Translations under genes and position numbers: made by a program
Part shown: in pieces, positions 23,101 to 36,239 of the stretch
How the letters are laid out: the number at the start of each line of letters is the position of its first letter
Numbering within the stretch: position 1 is the first letter of the stretch
NCBI GenBank assembly: GCA_037349105.1
Contig: JAYJMM010000070.1
Location: forward strand, 1,054,001 to 1,118,000
Direction: 5' to 3'
Length of the DNA: 64,000 bases
Origin: Limnomonas spitsbergensis
Lineage: Eukaryota; Chlorophyta; Chlorophyceae; Chlamydomonadales
Notes under the pieces: model-generated
Databases searched by the model: none
Seen by the model: the letters and a program-made list of their open reading frames with translations, nothing else
Told to the model about the DNA's origin: nothing

Positions 23101-26100
23101 GGTTTAGGGTTTAACAGATTAATGTAGGTGGAGTGAGGGTTTAGGAGCTTAATGGGGTTGAGTGAGGGTGCGACTGTGATGCGCGTCCAGTGTGTTACAC
23201 AGGTGGGTGTCCCTGTTCATGTTGATGTTGGAGGGTGGAGTGAGGTTTTTACAGGTACTAGAGGTTTCGAGAGGTTCATTAAGGTCGTAGTGGTACGTGA
23301 AGCAGGAGTTTAAAGAGCATCATGGGGTAAAGCGAGGGTTAAAAAGCGTCATGGGGATGATTGAGGGTTAAGGAGTCCCATCACATCACAGCGGAGTGTG
23401 TTAGTGTGTGTGGGGGGGGGGCAGAGCAGAACGAGGTACGATTCAGGTTTGACGATTCACAACAACGCAACCGTGCTGATGCTACCCTGACATGCATTGT
23501 AAGGTGTACAGGTGCAGCCCTTCCCGATATAACACAACGCACCCCTGCTGCTGCTGCTGCAGCCAGGCCAGAGGCCATCTCTTGCGGTTTGACCGCCCAG
23601 TGTCCGTCCGCCTCAATGTGAGAGCGCATGACCACACACTGGTGCAGCCACTGAGGTCGAATCACCTGAAACATCGCAACGACCCAGTGAGACGTAAAGA
23701 GGGAGGCGGCGATATCCCTGGATGTATCCATGGAATCAGTGAGCCACAGGTAAAAAGGGAGGCGGCGATATCCCTGGATGTATCCATGGAATCAGTGAGC
23801 CACAGGTAAAAAGGGAGGCGGCGATATCCCTGGATGTATCCATGGAATCAGTGAGCCACAGGTAAAAAGGGAGGCGGCGATATCCCTGGATGTATCCATG
23901 GAATCAGTGAGCCACAGGTAAAAAGGGAGGCGGCGATATCCCTGGATGTATCCATGGAATCAGTGAGCCACAGGTAAAAAGGGAGGCGGCGATATCCCTG
24001 GATGTATCCATGGAATCAGTGAGCCACAGGTAAAAAGGGAGGCGGCGATATCCCTGGATGTATCCATGGAATCAGTGAGCCACAGGTAAAAAGGGAGGCG
24101 GCGATATCCCTGGATATATCCATGGAATCAGTGAGCCACAGGTCGAATTCGAGTGAGGGGGTCCAGCACAGAGGTTCAGGCAGATGGGATTCAGGGCTCA
24201 TGGATAAACGCTGAACCCTTGAATAGTTAGGTTCAGGGCTCATGGATGAACGCTGAACTCATCAATAGTTCGGTGATGGAAGGCCTGACCGGGTGGGGCA
24301 AATAATGCAGTCAGGGACGACCACGATGAATATGGGCACAAGGAGACATACGGCTAATTGCAGCCTAGGAGAGGATGCCTCGGCTCTGAAATAAATTAGA
24401 GGGGCTGCGGTCTGGTGATGTGCAATGTGTCTCATGGATGCTGCTGTGGAAAGCAGCCCGAGCAGCCGCACAGAATCATGTTCTTGAAAGAGCCCGGTAT
24501 TTCGAGCTGGAAGGGCCCAGGTAGAGACAACGACCGGTCCTTGTTGTGGAAATTCAAACAGGTAGGATGTTTTTAAAAGGGCCCGGCATTTCGAACAGGA
24601 AAAGCCAAGGTTGAGACAACAAATGGTACTCCTTGTGAAAAGGCAAAACCACTGAGGCAACAGGCAGCCCTCCGTTGTGCACTGATATGAGTGGCCAGCC
24701 ATAAGCCGCCTGTCTTCCCACCCCAACTCTGTACACCTAAATCCCTTCCACCTTCCAAAACATAGGCACCCTCCACATGTCCTCAACCCCCTATCCCACC
24801 CACCGACAAATATATGCACCCTGACCCCTACCTCTTACACAGCACCCAGGCCATGACATGGTCCCTGAGCGAGGACAGCTGCACTGGTTAGGGTTTAGGG
24901 TTGAATATTGCCCACCTTGCATTGGTTCCAGGCCATGACATGGTCCCGGAGCGCTGACAGCTGCACTTGTGTGACCTCCTTACCGACCTGAGGTGTTGCC
25001 CCAAAACAGGGGGGGGGGTGAGAGGGGTCGGGATAAAGAAGATGAAGGAGGGATGGTGGAGGGGGTCGGGTAGGGGGAAGGATGGAGGACTGGAGGGGGA
25101 AGGGTTGGAGGGAGGAAGGAGGGAGAGTGGTCAGGGGTAGGGAAGAGGAAGAGTGGTCAGGGGAGAAGGATACCTTTTGTAGGGAGAGGATCAAAACAAA
25201 TATGAGGTAGGGGAGGAAGAGAGAGGAAAGAAGAGTTGGGGGTGGGAGCAGAGAGAGATGGAGGCGGTGGGGAGGTGGCAAAGGCATTGCCTTCCCCTTC
25301 TCACCATCACATGCGTGGTTTCTCTGTGTAGCTCTGGCTCCCGCATGGCGCCGCACTCACAGGTCAGCCGCACCGCCTCACGCACCTCTTGATGGCTGCA
25401 ACCCACCTGCAGGGGGAGGGGGTCAGGGAGACAGGTCAGAGGGGGAGGGGCCAGGGATGACCAGTGTTTTCCAGGCGATAGAAGGCCTCAGGCGACAAAC
25501 TGGGGATGACGCTCTTTTCTCCGTTCATCTTGTGTTGCTCACCAAGTACAGGCGGGCTCACAGCCATGGAGGGCCCTTACGTCCTGCTGATCCTTTTCAC
25601 TCTGCTGGTATTTATGTTCTGCTGGTCCCGCTGATATTATCTCATTTGCTCACCAAGTGCAGGCGGACCCAGCCGAGGAAGAATGAGTCGTGATCACCTT
25701 CGATGCACGGCCGATCCATCTTGCTGTCCTCCACAGCACCTGCCCATGCAGGGGGGTGTCAAGGTTGGGCAAGGGTGCACCTGCCCATGCAGGGGTGCCC
25801 ATGCACGGATGCCCATGTTTGTGGGTACCAAGCAGGGGTAGTTGCTGCAAGGGACAGCTTCAAGTGCTGCATTAGAACCAGGATGTCACACATGAAGGCA
25901 ACAGCGGCTGCAGAGGCATGGTCACTACCCATGGCATGAGGGAGGGGGGGGGGAGCGGCTAGCAGCGAGAGTCACTTCAGGGGATGAACACGTGCGAGTA
26001 GGTACCAAGCTGGGGCGGTCACACAGGGGGTAGCAACAACAGAAATGTAGAGCGAAGATGAACAAACACATGAATACAACAGCCAATTACTGAATGTCGC

Positions 26101-29100
26101 AGCGTGGTGCCTTGGCCCCTCCAAGGCTAATATTCATAACAAAGAAAGACGGTAACTGTACACATGAATAACACCGAACGGCGCGTCTAACAGCTACGAC
26201 ACTCTGAAAGGCGCGTCCGTGGTACCTTTGCCCTTTCAAAGCTAATATTCAGAACAATTACAAACAAAAGGCATCCAGCACATACGACTAAAATGGATTT
26301 ACCTAGCTCGGGTGTCGCCTTCAGTGCTTCACATTATGTGGGAAGATGCTCACCACTGGACATTGCCTCCTTGCTCCTCCCCAGGTCCAGCATGGCGGCA
26401 TCTGATGGCTTGGGACCCGCCTCTAACGCAGAGCCAGCCTGCATGCTGCCTGAGGGGGCGCACATACTGCAAGGGGGGGGGGAGGCAGCAGCGAACACCC
26501 TGGGACCCTCTAACACAGAGCCAGCCTGCATGCTGCCTGAGGGGGCGCACATACTGCAAGGGGGGGGAGGCAGCAGCAGGCACCCTGGGATCCTCTAACA
26601 CAGAGCCAGCCTGCATGCTACCTGAGGGGGCGCACATACTGCAAGGGGGGGGGAGGCAGCAGCAAACACCCTGGGATCCTCTAACACAGAGCCAGCCTGC
26701 ATGCTACCTGAGGGGGCGCACATACTGCAAGGGGGGGGGAGGCAGCAGCAGGCACCCTGGGATCCTCTAACACAGAGCCAGCCTGCATGCTACCTGAGGG
26801 GGCGCACATACTGCAAGGGGGGGGGAGGCAGCAGCAGGCACCCTGGGATCAATGGGAGCATCCATCATGAAGCGCAGGCATCAGAAATTGGCTGGGCAGG
26901 GTACGGGGAGGGCATGCTAAGGTTGCTGATCACAGGGCTCGGGGGATGGGGGGGCTAGTGGGGGAGCATGTCGAGGAGTATGGGCAGGGTGAGAATACTT
27001 ACAGGAGCAGCTTGATTCTCCCTCCCTCTGCGTCCAGGGGGCATTGTTGTATTGTGCCCCAATCAACATGGGATTTAGGGTTTAGGGTTAGGGTTTTGGG
27101 GATTTGACCCCCCCTCCCCCCATCTCGTCCCATACCTCCCTCACACTCCCCCCTCACACAGCCCTGAGCCCCTTTTTCATACCTTGTTGTCTGGAGCTGG
27201 GCATTGGGTTGGATGATGCCACCAGTCAGACCCCCCCCCCCCTCCCTTTCCCACCTCACTTCCCACCTCACCTCCCACACAACCCTTCCCACCTTGAAGC
27301 CTAAGGCTGGACAAGCCCCTCATTGGGCCGGCCACCTCCACCCGTCAGACACCTCCAGCAAACCTCCCACATACCATCCTACCTTGATTCCTGAGGCTGG
27401 GCAGGCCCACCATTGGGCCGACCACCTCCACTCATCAGACACCTTCACCAAACAATCAAACATCCCACATACCCATCCCACCTTGAAGCCTGAGGCTGGG
27501 CAGGCCCCCCATTTGGCCGGCCGCTGCCACCCATCTCTGCCCCTGCCGTCGCAGTGCTCCCCCTCACACTCCCGCCAGGCAGGGGAGGTGGGTACCGCGA
27601 CTCATCCTGACGCACGCCCAGGCGCCGGGTGTCCACCAGCCAGTCGGCAGACACAACGTGGATGTTGGCCCACTGGAGGGCATGCCTGTGGGTGTGATCG
27701 GATTTGTGACACGAATTAGAGAATGGATGTGTGGTCCTTGATCTTGGTTTGGACCTGGGACGGCATTTTGGACGCGGCCACGGCCTGGTTTCATGAATGG
27801 GAAGAAGTGAATGGACGTGGGCTTGGCTTTGGCTTAAGCTTTGGATGTGGGAAACTGCTTCAGTTTCGAAATTTACTGGCTGATACTGATGGGAAGATAT
27901 AGGAAAGGTGTCACATGTGGAGCGGGATCAGGAAAGGCATGGCGTGTGGATAGCCTTCGTATCAGAATGCAAAAAAAAATTGAAGTGGACATGCACTTGC
28001 ATTTGAATGGTGCCCAACATACCGATAGAGGACATTCCCCCCCCATGCTTCACTATCAGGCAACTCATTGACGCATACCAGCCGCAATTCCCCCTTCACA
28101 CCTACATGTATTGCGCCCCATGCGCTTCGGACGCCTCCCACACCCACTTGCTCCTCCCCACACTGGCTTGCACTTCGACCCATCCACCTTAAACGACCAC
28201 TGCGTACCGGTATTCAACCCGTGCTCCCCACATACTCACTTGTACTTATACTGGGCCCCTGCTCCTTCCACACCCACCTGTGCTTGGAACGGAGCTCTTC
28301 CAGCACCCACCTACAGTTAACCCCCGCACCCTTTCATGTCTACGTGTACTTCACCCCTCACCCTCTCATGTCCACATGTACTTCACCCCTCGCCCTCTCA
28401 TGATTACGTGTACTTCACCCCTCACCCTCTCATGCCTATGTGTACTTCACCCCCTCGCGCTCTCACACGCACTTTTACTAATGTACTTCACCCCCTCACC
28501 CTTTCATGCCTACATGTACTTCACCCCTCACCCTCGCCTGCCTACGAGTACTTCACAACTCACCCTCTCATGCCTACGTGTACTTCAACCCCTCACCCTC
28601 TCATACCTATGTGTACTCCACCCCTCACCCTCTCATGTCCACGTGTACTTCACCCCTCACCCTCTCATGCCTACGTGTACTTCACAACTCACCCTCTCAT
28701 GCCTACGTGTACTTCACCCCCTCACCCTCTCACACCCACTTGTACTAATGTACTTCACCCCCTCACCCTTGCATGCCTACGTGTACTTCATCCCTCACCC
28801 TCTCATGCCTACGTGTACTTCACAACTCACCCTCTCATGTCTATGTTTACTTCACCCCCTCACCCTCTCACACCCACTTGTACTAATGTACTTCACCCCC
28901 TCACCCTCTCATGCCTACGCGTACTTCACCCCTCACCCTCTCATGCCTACGTGTACTTCACAACTCACCCTCTCATGTGTATGTGTACTTCAACCCCTCA
29001 CCCTCTCACACCCACTTGTACTAATGTACTTCACCCCTCACCCTCCCAGGCCTATGTGTACTTCACCCCCTCACCCTCTCACACCCACTTGACCTAATGT

Positions 29101-30997
29101 ACTTCACCCCCTCACCCTCTCATGTCTACGTGTTCTTCACCCCTCACCCTCTCATGCCTACGTGTACTTCACAACTCACCCTCTCATGTCTATGTGTACT
29201 TCACCCTCTCACCCTCTCACACCCACTTGTACTAATGTACTTCACCCCTCACCCTCCCAGGCCTACGTGTACTTCACCCCCTCACCCTCTCACACCCACT
29301 TGACCTAATGTACCTCACCCCCTCACCCTCTCATGTCTACGTGTTCTTCACCCCTTCACCCTCTCATGCTTACGTGTACTTCACCCCCTCCCTCACTCAC
29401 ACCCATGTGTACTTCACCCCCTCACCCTCCCTCACCCACTTTGCCTAATGTACTTCACCCCATCACCCTCCCTCACCCACTTGTACTAATGTACTTCACC
29501 CCCTCACCCTCCCACACATACCTGTACTAATATACGTGTACTTCACCCCCTTACCCTCCCACACCCACTTGTGCTTGGCCCCTTGTGCCGAGTGCGCCAC
29601 CAGATGAGTACAAGCTCCTTTGTGCATATCCTTGTAATGCACCGCACCCAGGGAGGTGATGAGCGACGGCATCTCGTCGCGGATTCCGGAGCTGTCGAAT
29701 TGAAAGCCAGTGATGCAAACCTGTGGGATGGAGGGGGTGATGGGGCAGGGGAGGTATCGGGTGTCGACCTGAGCGACGTTATGAAGCCCTAACGGATGTG
29801 AGGGGTCAGGGATGGGGTGTCAGCGGTGTCGGGTGCTGGGTTTGTGTGGGTGCGTTTTTGTGTCCCCCCTCCAGATTTAAGAGGGGGACAAAGGTGTTTT
29901 AAAAAGCCTGATGTGGTAACGGGCATTGGGAGCAGGATTTGGAGGGTCTGGGTGTGGATTGCGTGACACCCTGGTTCACAAATAAAGTCCTTGGTCTATG
30001 ACAACAAAGACAACATAGGAAACATACGATAGGCAGTCAGCAGGGCGGGGCATGTGAGGAGGGCTCTGGGCGTCAGTGAATTAATAATTTATTCCAGTTG
30101 AAATAAAAGAGCTTTTCATAGGCTATTCAGGATCGATACTCGCCAGACCCCCAAAGAACAAACCACCAACCTGCATACCGGCCATGGGTGGCAGCCAGAA
30201 GAGCTCTGCGTTGGCCTGGCAAGGGATTACACGGCGGGTAGATATGTCAGGAGGGGTAACAGACTAACAGTAGTGGTATATGAAGGTGTATTAGGCAGTG
30301 GGTGGGTTACTCAGGCTTGGGACCTTGCCAGCTGTGTGCATGGTATCAATTGCTGGCGCATTCGCCGTGCAAACCATGCGTTGGCTGAAATGGGAGGCTG
30401 GTTTATCCATGGCCCTGGGGTAAATCTGTGTTTTTCTCTGTTGCTACGTGGTAACGTAAGGGTCCAATAGGGGAGGGGGGGTGGAGGAATGCGCAACGCG
30501 GGTGAGTGCTCAAGTTTCAGAGCAGTCTTCTATGCCATCATGCGATAAATCATGCGACTTATGGGCTGCTGTGCAGCATTTGTGAGTTACGGCGATTATT
30601 GTTCTGCAAGCTCTGCATGGCTGCACCACATAGCGACAAGGAAGATCCTGGCCACGTCAGGAACAGAAGGTGGTCACGCACCATGCGGCCTTGGTTATTG
30701 CATTCAAACAGCCATGCGGGGGTAACTGCTACTGGAGTTGGCTTCGCTTGCATGGCAGCCTGCATTCAGTTGGTGACTGGTGAGAGCCCTTGTTGGTCAT
30801 CGTGATATGGCGCCGGGTGCAACAGGGACTGATCCTACCAAAAAGGCAGGTCCAACTGCTGAGACAGCCACGACAACATCAGCTCCGTCTCCAGCGCTTA
30901 GCTCAGCTCCCAGGGACTGGGCGACGTCATTGCATTGCACTTTTAGAGCCTCGTCCGAGATGACCACGACAACCCTCACGCCCTCAAGTACGTTCAT
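14161..30997 (-). CDS. Five-BRCT protein, TopBP1/Dpb11/MEI1-like (24 exons, 1127 aa)
   Basis: Exons (minus): 30997-30839, 30759-30682, 30215-30171, 29720-29569, 27685-27482, 26466-26354, 25907-25829, 25723-25654, 25406-25305, 24987-24916, 23665-23543, 22876-22680, 21671-21603, 21193-21142, 20811-20704, 20137-20010, 19544-19480, 18853-18771, 18250-18077, 17818-17125, 16628-16519, 15978-15865, 15268-15104, 14388-14161. All phases agree; the sum is 1128 codons with the stop. BRCT-like folds lie at about 3-90 (VTPAWLFEC), 95-190 (VCITGF, THLVAH, VVSADWLVDTRR), 290-390 (TTHVM, VIRPQWLHQC), 465-570 (LWFTLVAVKD, VTIYWLRTC) and 583-660 (YGPHLKSAAKALVSLLG, NVTPVSASWL). The tail from about 690 is Gly/Ala/Gln/Pro-rich and ends in a basic segment. 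TopBP1-family proteins use BRCT pairs to bind phosphoproteins at replication origins and DNA damage in the nucleus. Least sure: the starts or ends of the exons near 25723, 18771 and 18250. Confidence 0.8.
14592..14716. repeat. Two-copy direct repeat, about 62 bp
   Basis: AATTGGGGTGATAAGGGAAG through GTTACAGTCACGGAAACCC occurs twice in tandem, essentially identical, in the last intron of the BRCT gene. Confidence 0.9.
14895..15113 (-). repeat. Degenerate copies of the exon-23 donor of the BRCT gene
   Basis: On the minus strand the true exon end reads ATGTCACAACAG|GTGAGG (donor after 15104). Downstream copies read ACGTCACAACAG|GTGAGG near 14990 and GCTGCAACAG|GTGGAAG near 14905, inside a purine-rich intron. 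Confidence 0.7.
16099..16168. repeat. Long perfect-type palindrome built on (CA)n/(TG)n
   Basis: GGTAAGGCACACAC...CACAGCCAG, then GATC, then CTGGCTGTG...GTGTGCCTTACC. The arms are about 33 bases each and meet at GGATCC, with only a TC/CA irregularity in the left arm. It lies in an intron of the BRCT gene and could form a hairpin or cruciform. Confidence 0.9.
18977..19240. repeat. Two-copy direct repeat, ~130 bp
   Basis: GGCAGTCTGGATGAGCAAGT and GTGTTGGTCTTGGAGAGG, followed by GGGAGGGCAATCAGGTGTGA, occur at about 18977-19108 and 19110-19240 with several differences. Intronic in the BRCT gene. Confidence 0.75.
19745..20010 (-). repeat. 24-bp array repeating a splice donor (11 copies)
   Basis: On the minus strand exon 16 of the BRCT gene ends ATCAG|GTATGGATC at 20010. 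The unit GTATGGATCYAGTCCCGGCA plus GCAG is then repeated ten more times without spacers. Most copies keep CAG|GTATGG; three have a changed base next to the GT (near 19780-19835 and 19935). The unit is a multiple of three and the frame stays open, so reading through would encode an RYGSSPGS repeat. Confidence 0.95.
21000..21115. repeat. ~26-bp minisatellite in BRCT-gene intron
   Basis: About five units like GTGTGATGTGTGACCTGGGT plus TGTGTG, just downstream (minus-strand sense) of the exon ending at 21142. Copies drift toward the 21100 side. Confidence 0.8.
23010..23370. repeat. ~50-bp degenerate array with telomere-like words
   Basis: Units such as GTAGGTGGAGTGAGGGTTTA and GGTTTAAAGGTTAATG repeat with drift and include TTTAGGG-type words. 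Intronic in the BRCT gene. Confidence 0.65.
23700..24141. repeat. 56-bp minisatellite, eight near-identical copies
   Basis: The unit GGAGGCGGCGATATCCCTGG, then ATGTATCCATGGAATCAGTG, then AGCCACAGGTAAAAAG starts near 23704 and every 56 bases after that. Copies are nearly identical, so the array is recent or homogenised. It lies immediately upstream (minus sense) of the acceptor of BRCT-gene exon 11 at 23666. Confidence 0.95.
26418..26850 (-). repeat. ~86-bp array repeating a splice acceptor plus exon start (5 copies)
   Basis: On the minus strand each unit has a pyrimidine tract, TTGCAG|TATGTGCGCC and about 45 bases of exon-like sequence. The copy at 26466 leads into exon 6 of the BRCT gene; the four others start near 26552, 26638, 26725 and 26810. 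All keep an intact polypyrimidine-AG. Confidence 0.9.
27289..27525 (-). repeat. Three copies of an exon end with its donor
   Basis: Minus-strand exon 5 of the BRCT gene ends CAGGCTTCAAG|GTGGGA at 27482. Related copies lie near 27382 (CAGGAATCAAG|GTAGGA) and 27292 (TAGGCTTCAAG|GTGGGA), each preceded by a GGCCGGCCCAAT-like stretch. Spacing is about 90-100 bp. Confidence 0.85.
28280..29570 (-). repeat. 1.3-kb minisatellite grown from a splice donor
   Basis: Units of about 32-42 bp on the minus strand, built from GAGAGGGTGAGGGGTGAAGT plus ACACGTAGGCAT. A longer variant carries TACAAGTGGGTGTGAGAGGG. The true donor of BRCT-gene exon 4 reads CACAA|GTGGGTGTGGGAGGGT at 29569, so the long variant copies that junction. 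The array fills most of intron 4. Confidence 0.9.
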
Positions 30998-32713
<1,716 letters not shown>

Positions 32714-33428
32714 TGCCAGCCTTAGATATTAGGGGCTGCGTGGGACCACTGGATGGCTCTAGGGGGGGCAGGTTGATGGGGCATGAGGGTTTTATGCCCC
32801 GCAGTTTTTGATAACAGCAGGGAATTTAAGCATTGTAATTTAGGTGACTGTCTGGCAGGCTGAGCTCTCAATCATAGATGGAGTCTTTGCTGCCTTGGAG
32901 CAGGAGTCCAGATGCAGCACCTGAGGTGCAGCACAGACCACTTTGTCAACTTTGGATATTGTGTTGGTGGGGTGCATGTACAAGCTCCATACGCCTTTTG
33001 TCGCTCAATGGACTGTAAAATTCTGAAAGCCAATACTGGAATGAAGAGTCCTAAGGCCTGCTGCAGTCCCATTTGCCTTGTTGCTTGTGAGGATCTCAGG
33101 AAGACAGTCCACTTACAGACAAGCTGACCATCACATCTGAAATGCATGTATTATATTCGACAGACATCAGGTTGAGCGAGCATGTTGAACAAATCCTGGG
33201 ACTCGGAAACAGTCAACGGGGACGTTTACAGGGTTGTAACGCCGCCTTCATAGATCACCAACCGAGAAGGAGAAAAAAATCCCACAAGACCTTCCCCTTG
33301 TCAGCCAATACAAATGCAGCCCAAGCATTCCTAGCCTTTCAATTCAATAGTATTCGTAATCATTGGTCACTCGCAACCAGGTGTCATGATAAGCATCACC
33401 GATTGAGCGTGATAAGAAACTCATAATT
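32714..33428. other. Convergent spacer between PCNA and PDX2
   Basis: Holds the two 3' UTRs. Frames at 32872-33147 (minus) and 33142-33426 (plus) show no motif. Confidence 0.5.
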
Positions 33429-35390
33429 TTATCTGATGGGCATGGGCTCAATCTTCATGAAGTCCTTGGTGTAGATGGGCATGTCTAAAGGCCGGTTGGG
33501 CACGCGTCCCAGGCCCGCATACAGCAGAGGCGGAGCTTGCGTGATGGAGGGCAGCTGGGCATGCTGGGTGATCATATCAATAAACAGCTGGTGCCTGCAA
33601 GCAGGGAAGACCCAAGGCATTTGAATGATTGAATCGAAGTCAAACCAAATGGAAGACAGCTGGGCAATACGAGCATGCTGGGTGATGTAACAGCTTGTGT
33701 CTGCCGACAGTGGGTATAAAAGTGCACCAGGCACAGTACAAAAGGAAAAGCAGTGTCAGGTACGGCAGTAGGCACAAATATTTTTCGTAATGTGGGGCTC
33801 CTGCTGGCACTACTTGAACAAAAGGAGGCCACAGCTGCTTGGCACCAATCTCATCATTTCAATCTCTGGACCACCACCCACCATCTTGCATCCGTGGTCA
33901 GCTCGGGGTGGAACGCTGTTGCCAGGAGGACTCCAGACTTGACAGCGACGATCACGCTGTCCCTCCCCTGCGCGACGAGATTCAGCAAAAACAGTTTGCA
34001 TCAGTCTAACAAGCTCATACAGCACTTTGTCAGTGTGTGAACCGGTAATGCCATGCTGTGTGTGGATAGGGCGCACAATTGTGGACCTTGCCCACACATA
34101 GGACAGCATCGCTGGACTGATACCCCATGGCATACCTGTGACTCCTTTTCCTTTTCTGACAAATGGTAATAAGCCAACGGCTGCACTCCAGGGCCAGCCT
34201 CCAGCACGGCAGGTGCTCGGATGAACAAGGCCCGGAAATCATCAGCCCTGAGCATGGAAATGCGCATGAGTTGTTCTGGATTGCAGATTTGTTTTCACGC
34301 AATGCAGAAATGAAGTTTCCGTATGTTCTGTACAGTGATACGACATTCCGTGCGACCTGCCAAGATAATTGGTTGACTGACCAAGAGCACTCTGTCCCAC
34401 AGCCAGTGTCAAAAAAAACAGAAGTACGTGGAGGTATAGGGCTTAGGTTAAACCCCTGGTTGAACCCTACAACCTGTACCTCCCCCCAAAAAACAGAGAC
34501 ATGGGTGGGTATCCTTACCAGTGGGTTAATGACATAGCATGGATTCTCTAGCAACAGATGCGCACTGACCTGCTAAGAAACTACACCTCTTTCCGTCATT
34601 CATGCATGCATCCCATGTTCGTGACACCCATGCACCCATCCTGTCACCTCAACTGCTCACCCTCCGTATTGCTTGATGCAGTCGGGTGCATCCAGCTGGG
34701 TCTCAAAGCTATTGATCTGCAAGCAATCCACAGCAGTCACACGGAACAGTCACCACATACATCATTGCCCACAGTAACCATGGCAACTAAATAGCAAACA
34801 ATGCAGTTTGATACTGCATGTGCTCTTTGTAGTGCGCTGAACTCACCTGAGCCCCAAAGAAGTTGCGAGAAACCGAGATGTCCAGACCTCCTAGGAGAGA
34901 CTGTCCTCCACACTTCTGGCCTGGGAGAAAGCGTTGCATGGGACCCTTGCATCAGCTCAGCCGATGCTCTACTTCAATCGAAATATCAATAGTCCGGAAA
35001 TCAGCGCCCAAACATCAATGCACCATGTGGAAGGACCTTCATGCGCTCATCACATGGCCTGCATTCATGCGTCCATGCGGTTCACACACCGTCTGCTCGC
35101 TCCGCCAAGAATATCATCCCGGCGCATGTACCCCAGATTGGCTTGCCCTGCTTGGCAAAGCTCTGAAGCTCGGGAATGAGGCCCCAGCGCTCGGCTATGT
35201 GAGCCATAGTGGTGCTCTCGCCCCCTGGGATGATGAGACCAGCCACACTCTCCAGCTCCTCCTTTGTTCTCACTTCCACCACATCCACGCCGGGTATAGT
35301 CTTCAAGAGGGTCATGTGCTCACGGAAGGAGCCTTGCAGAGCTAGGACGCCAACCCGGAGTCCCTGAGTCGGAGGGGGTGTGCCGGACAT
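33429..35390 (-). CDS. PDX2: PDX2 glutaminase subunit of PLP synthase (6 exons, 264 aa)
   Basis: Exons (minus) 35390-35090, 34920-34847, 34716-34661, 34247-34136, 33967-33882 and 33594-33429 join in phase to 265 codons with TAA. PDX2/PdxT/SNO hydrolyses glutamine and passes ammonia to PDX1, which makes pyridoxal 5'-phosphate (vitamin B6) in the cytosol. Class-I glutaminase features are present: [12 protein letters not shown], the PGGEST loop, the nucleophile Cys89 in [40 protein letters not shown], and catalytic His201/Glu203 in AFHPEL. Length fits plant PDX2. It is convergent with PCNA. The start is the first Met, 13 residues before the conserved GVLALQG. Upstream of exon 6 there is a partial copy of its acceptor and first codons (see findings). 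Confidence 0.96.
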
Positions 35391-36239
35391 TTTAAAAGCC
35401 TGCCTATAAATTTAGTGTCGTCTAAAAATGCGTATTGGTAGTAGGTCCTTCGCTCAGTTTTGCTAGTTCGTGTAGCTTCTACTACTGATCTCCGCCACAC
35501 ACTGCCGTACGGCCGCACCCGCCGTCTGTTTTCCTGAGCCACCCGCGCGTCGTGCCTGCGACAGTCGGGCCGATTGCGGAACACGCTTGTGTTTGGCTTG
35601 CCACCGTGACCGCGGTGCGCCGCCAGCGCTCGTCAATGAGGCTCCACATCGAATGGTATCGAGGCTCGACCTGACTTCGGTTTTTCAGTTAAAATGAGGA
35701 CGGCCGAGCACTGCCAGGATGGAACGCGCTCTTTTGTCCTCAGCCGAGCCTCGTTATGTATACATGCTGTCATATTTTGAGCTAAGCCTCAATGCTTGTA
35801 AGGTTCATTGTGAAGGTTCATTCTGTTGCGACAAGCATGACCCCGTGCATGGTTTTAACCCTTTGTTGTTTTTTGAAAGCTGTTGCAACGCCAGATCGTC
35901 TTGCTGGCATCCACCTCTGGACATCCGAATTTGGCTGTACCAGCTGCAGGGCGGTCAAGCAGGGCCCTGCTTGACTCCACTCATGGTTGAGAAAACAAGA
36001 AGCCTGCAGTAGATTGTGACAGGAAACATGGATTATCAGCAGCGCTGAGGGGATGCCTGCCACAGGCCATCGTTTTGTCCAACATGCAGGGCCACATGGG
36101 CCCTGTATAGATTTCCGGGCTCCATGTTCCTGTTCCCCTCACATAAGAGGGTGGCATGGCTGCACCTTGGTTCTGGATGTGCATGGTAGCTGGAACTGAG
36201 CTTGCCCATCTCCTACCAGCCCCACTCAGCCGAGCGATC
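35391..36239. other. No gene seen
   Basis: PDX2 5' UTR and promoter at the left end, then unremarkable DNA. The CCAGCTGCAGGGC/AGGGCCCTGC-type short palindromes at 35940-35970 are isolated. Confidence 0.4.

Noticed and set aside
23700..24141. CRISPR-like array
   Set aside because: Units are contiguous with no unique spacers, and the locus is a eukaryotic intron.
28280..29097. 253-270-codon plus-strand frames of HPLMPTCTSPLTLS-type repeats
   Set aside because: Product of minisatellite units without stops; the array is intronic on the other strand and the unit lengths do not keep one frame.
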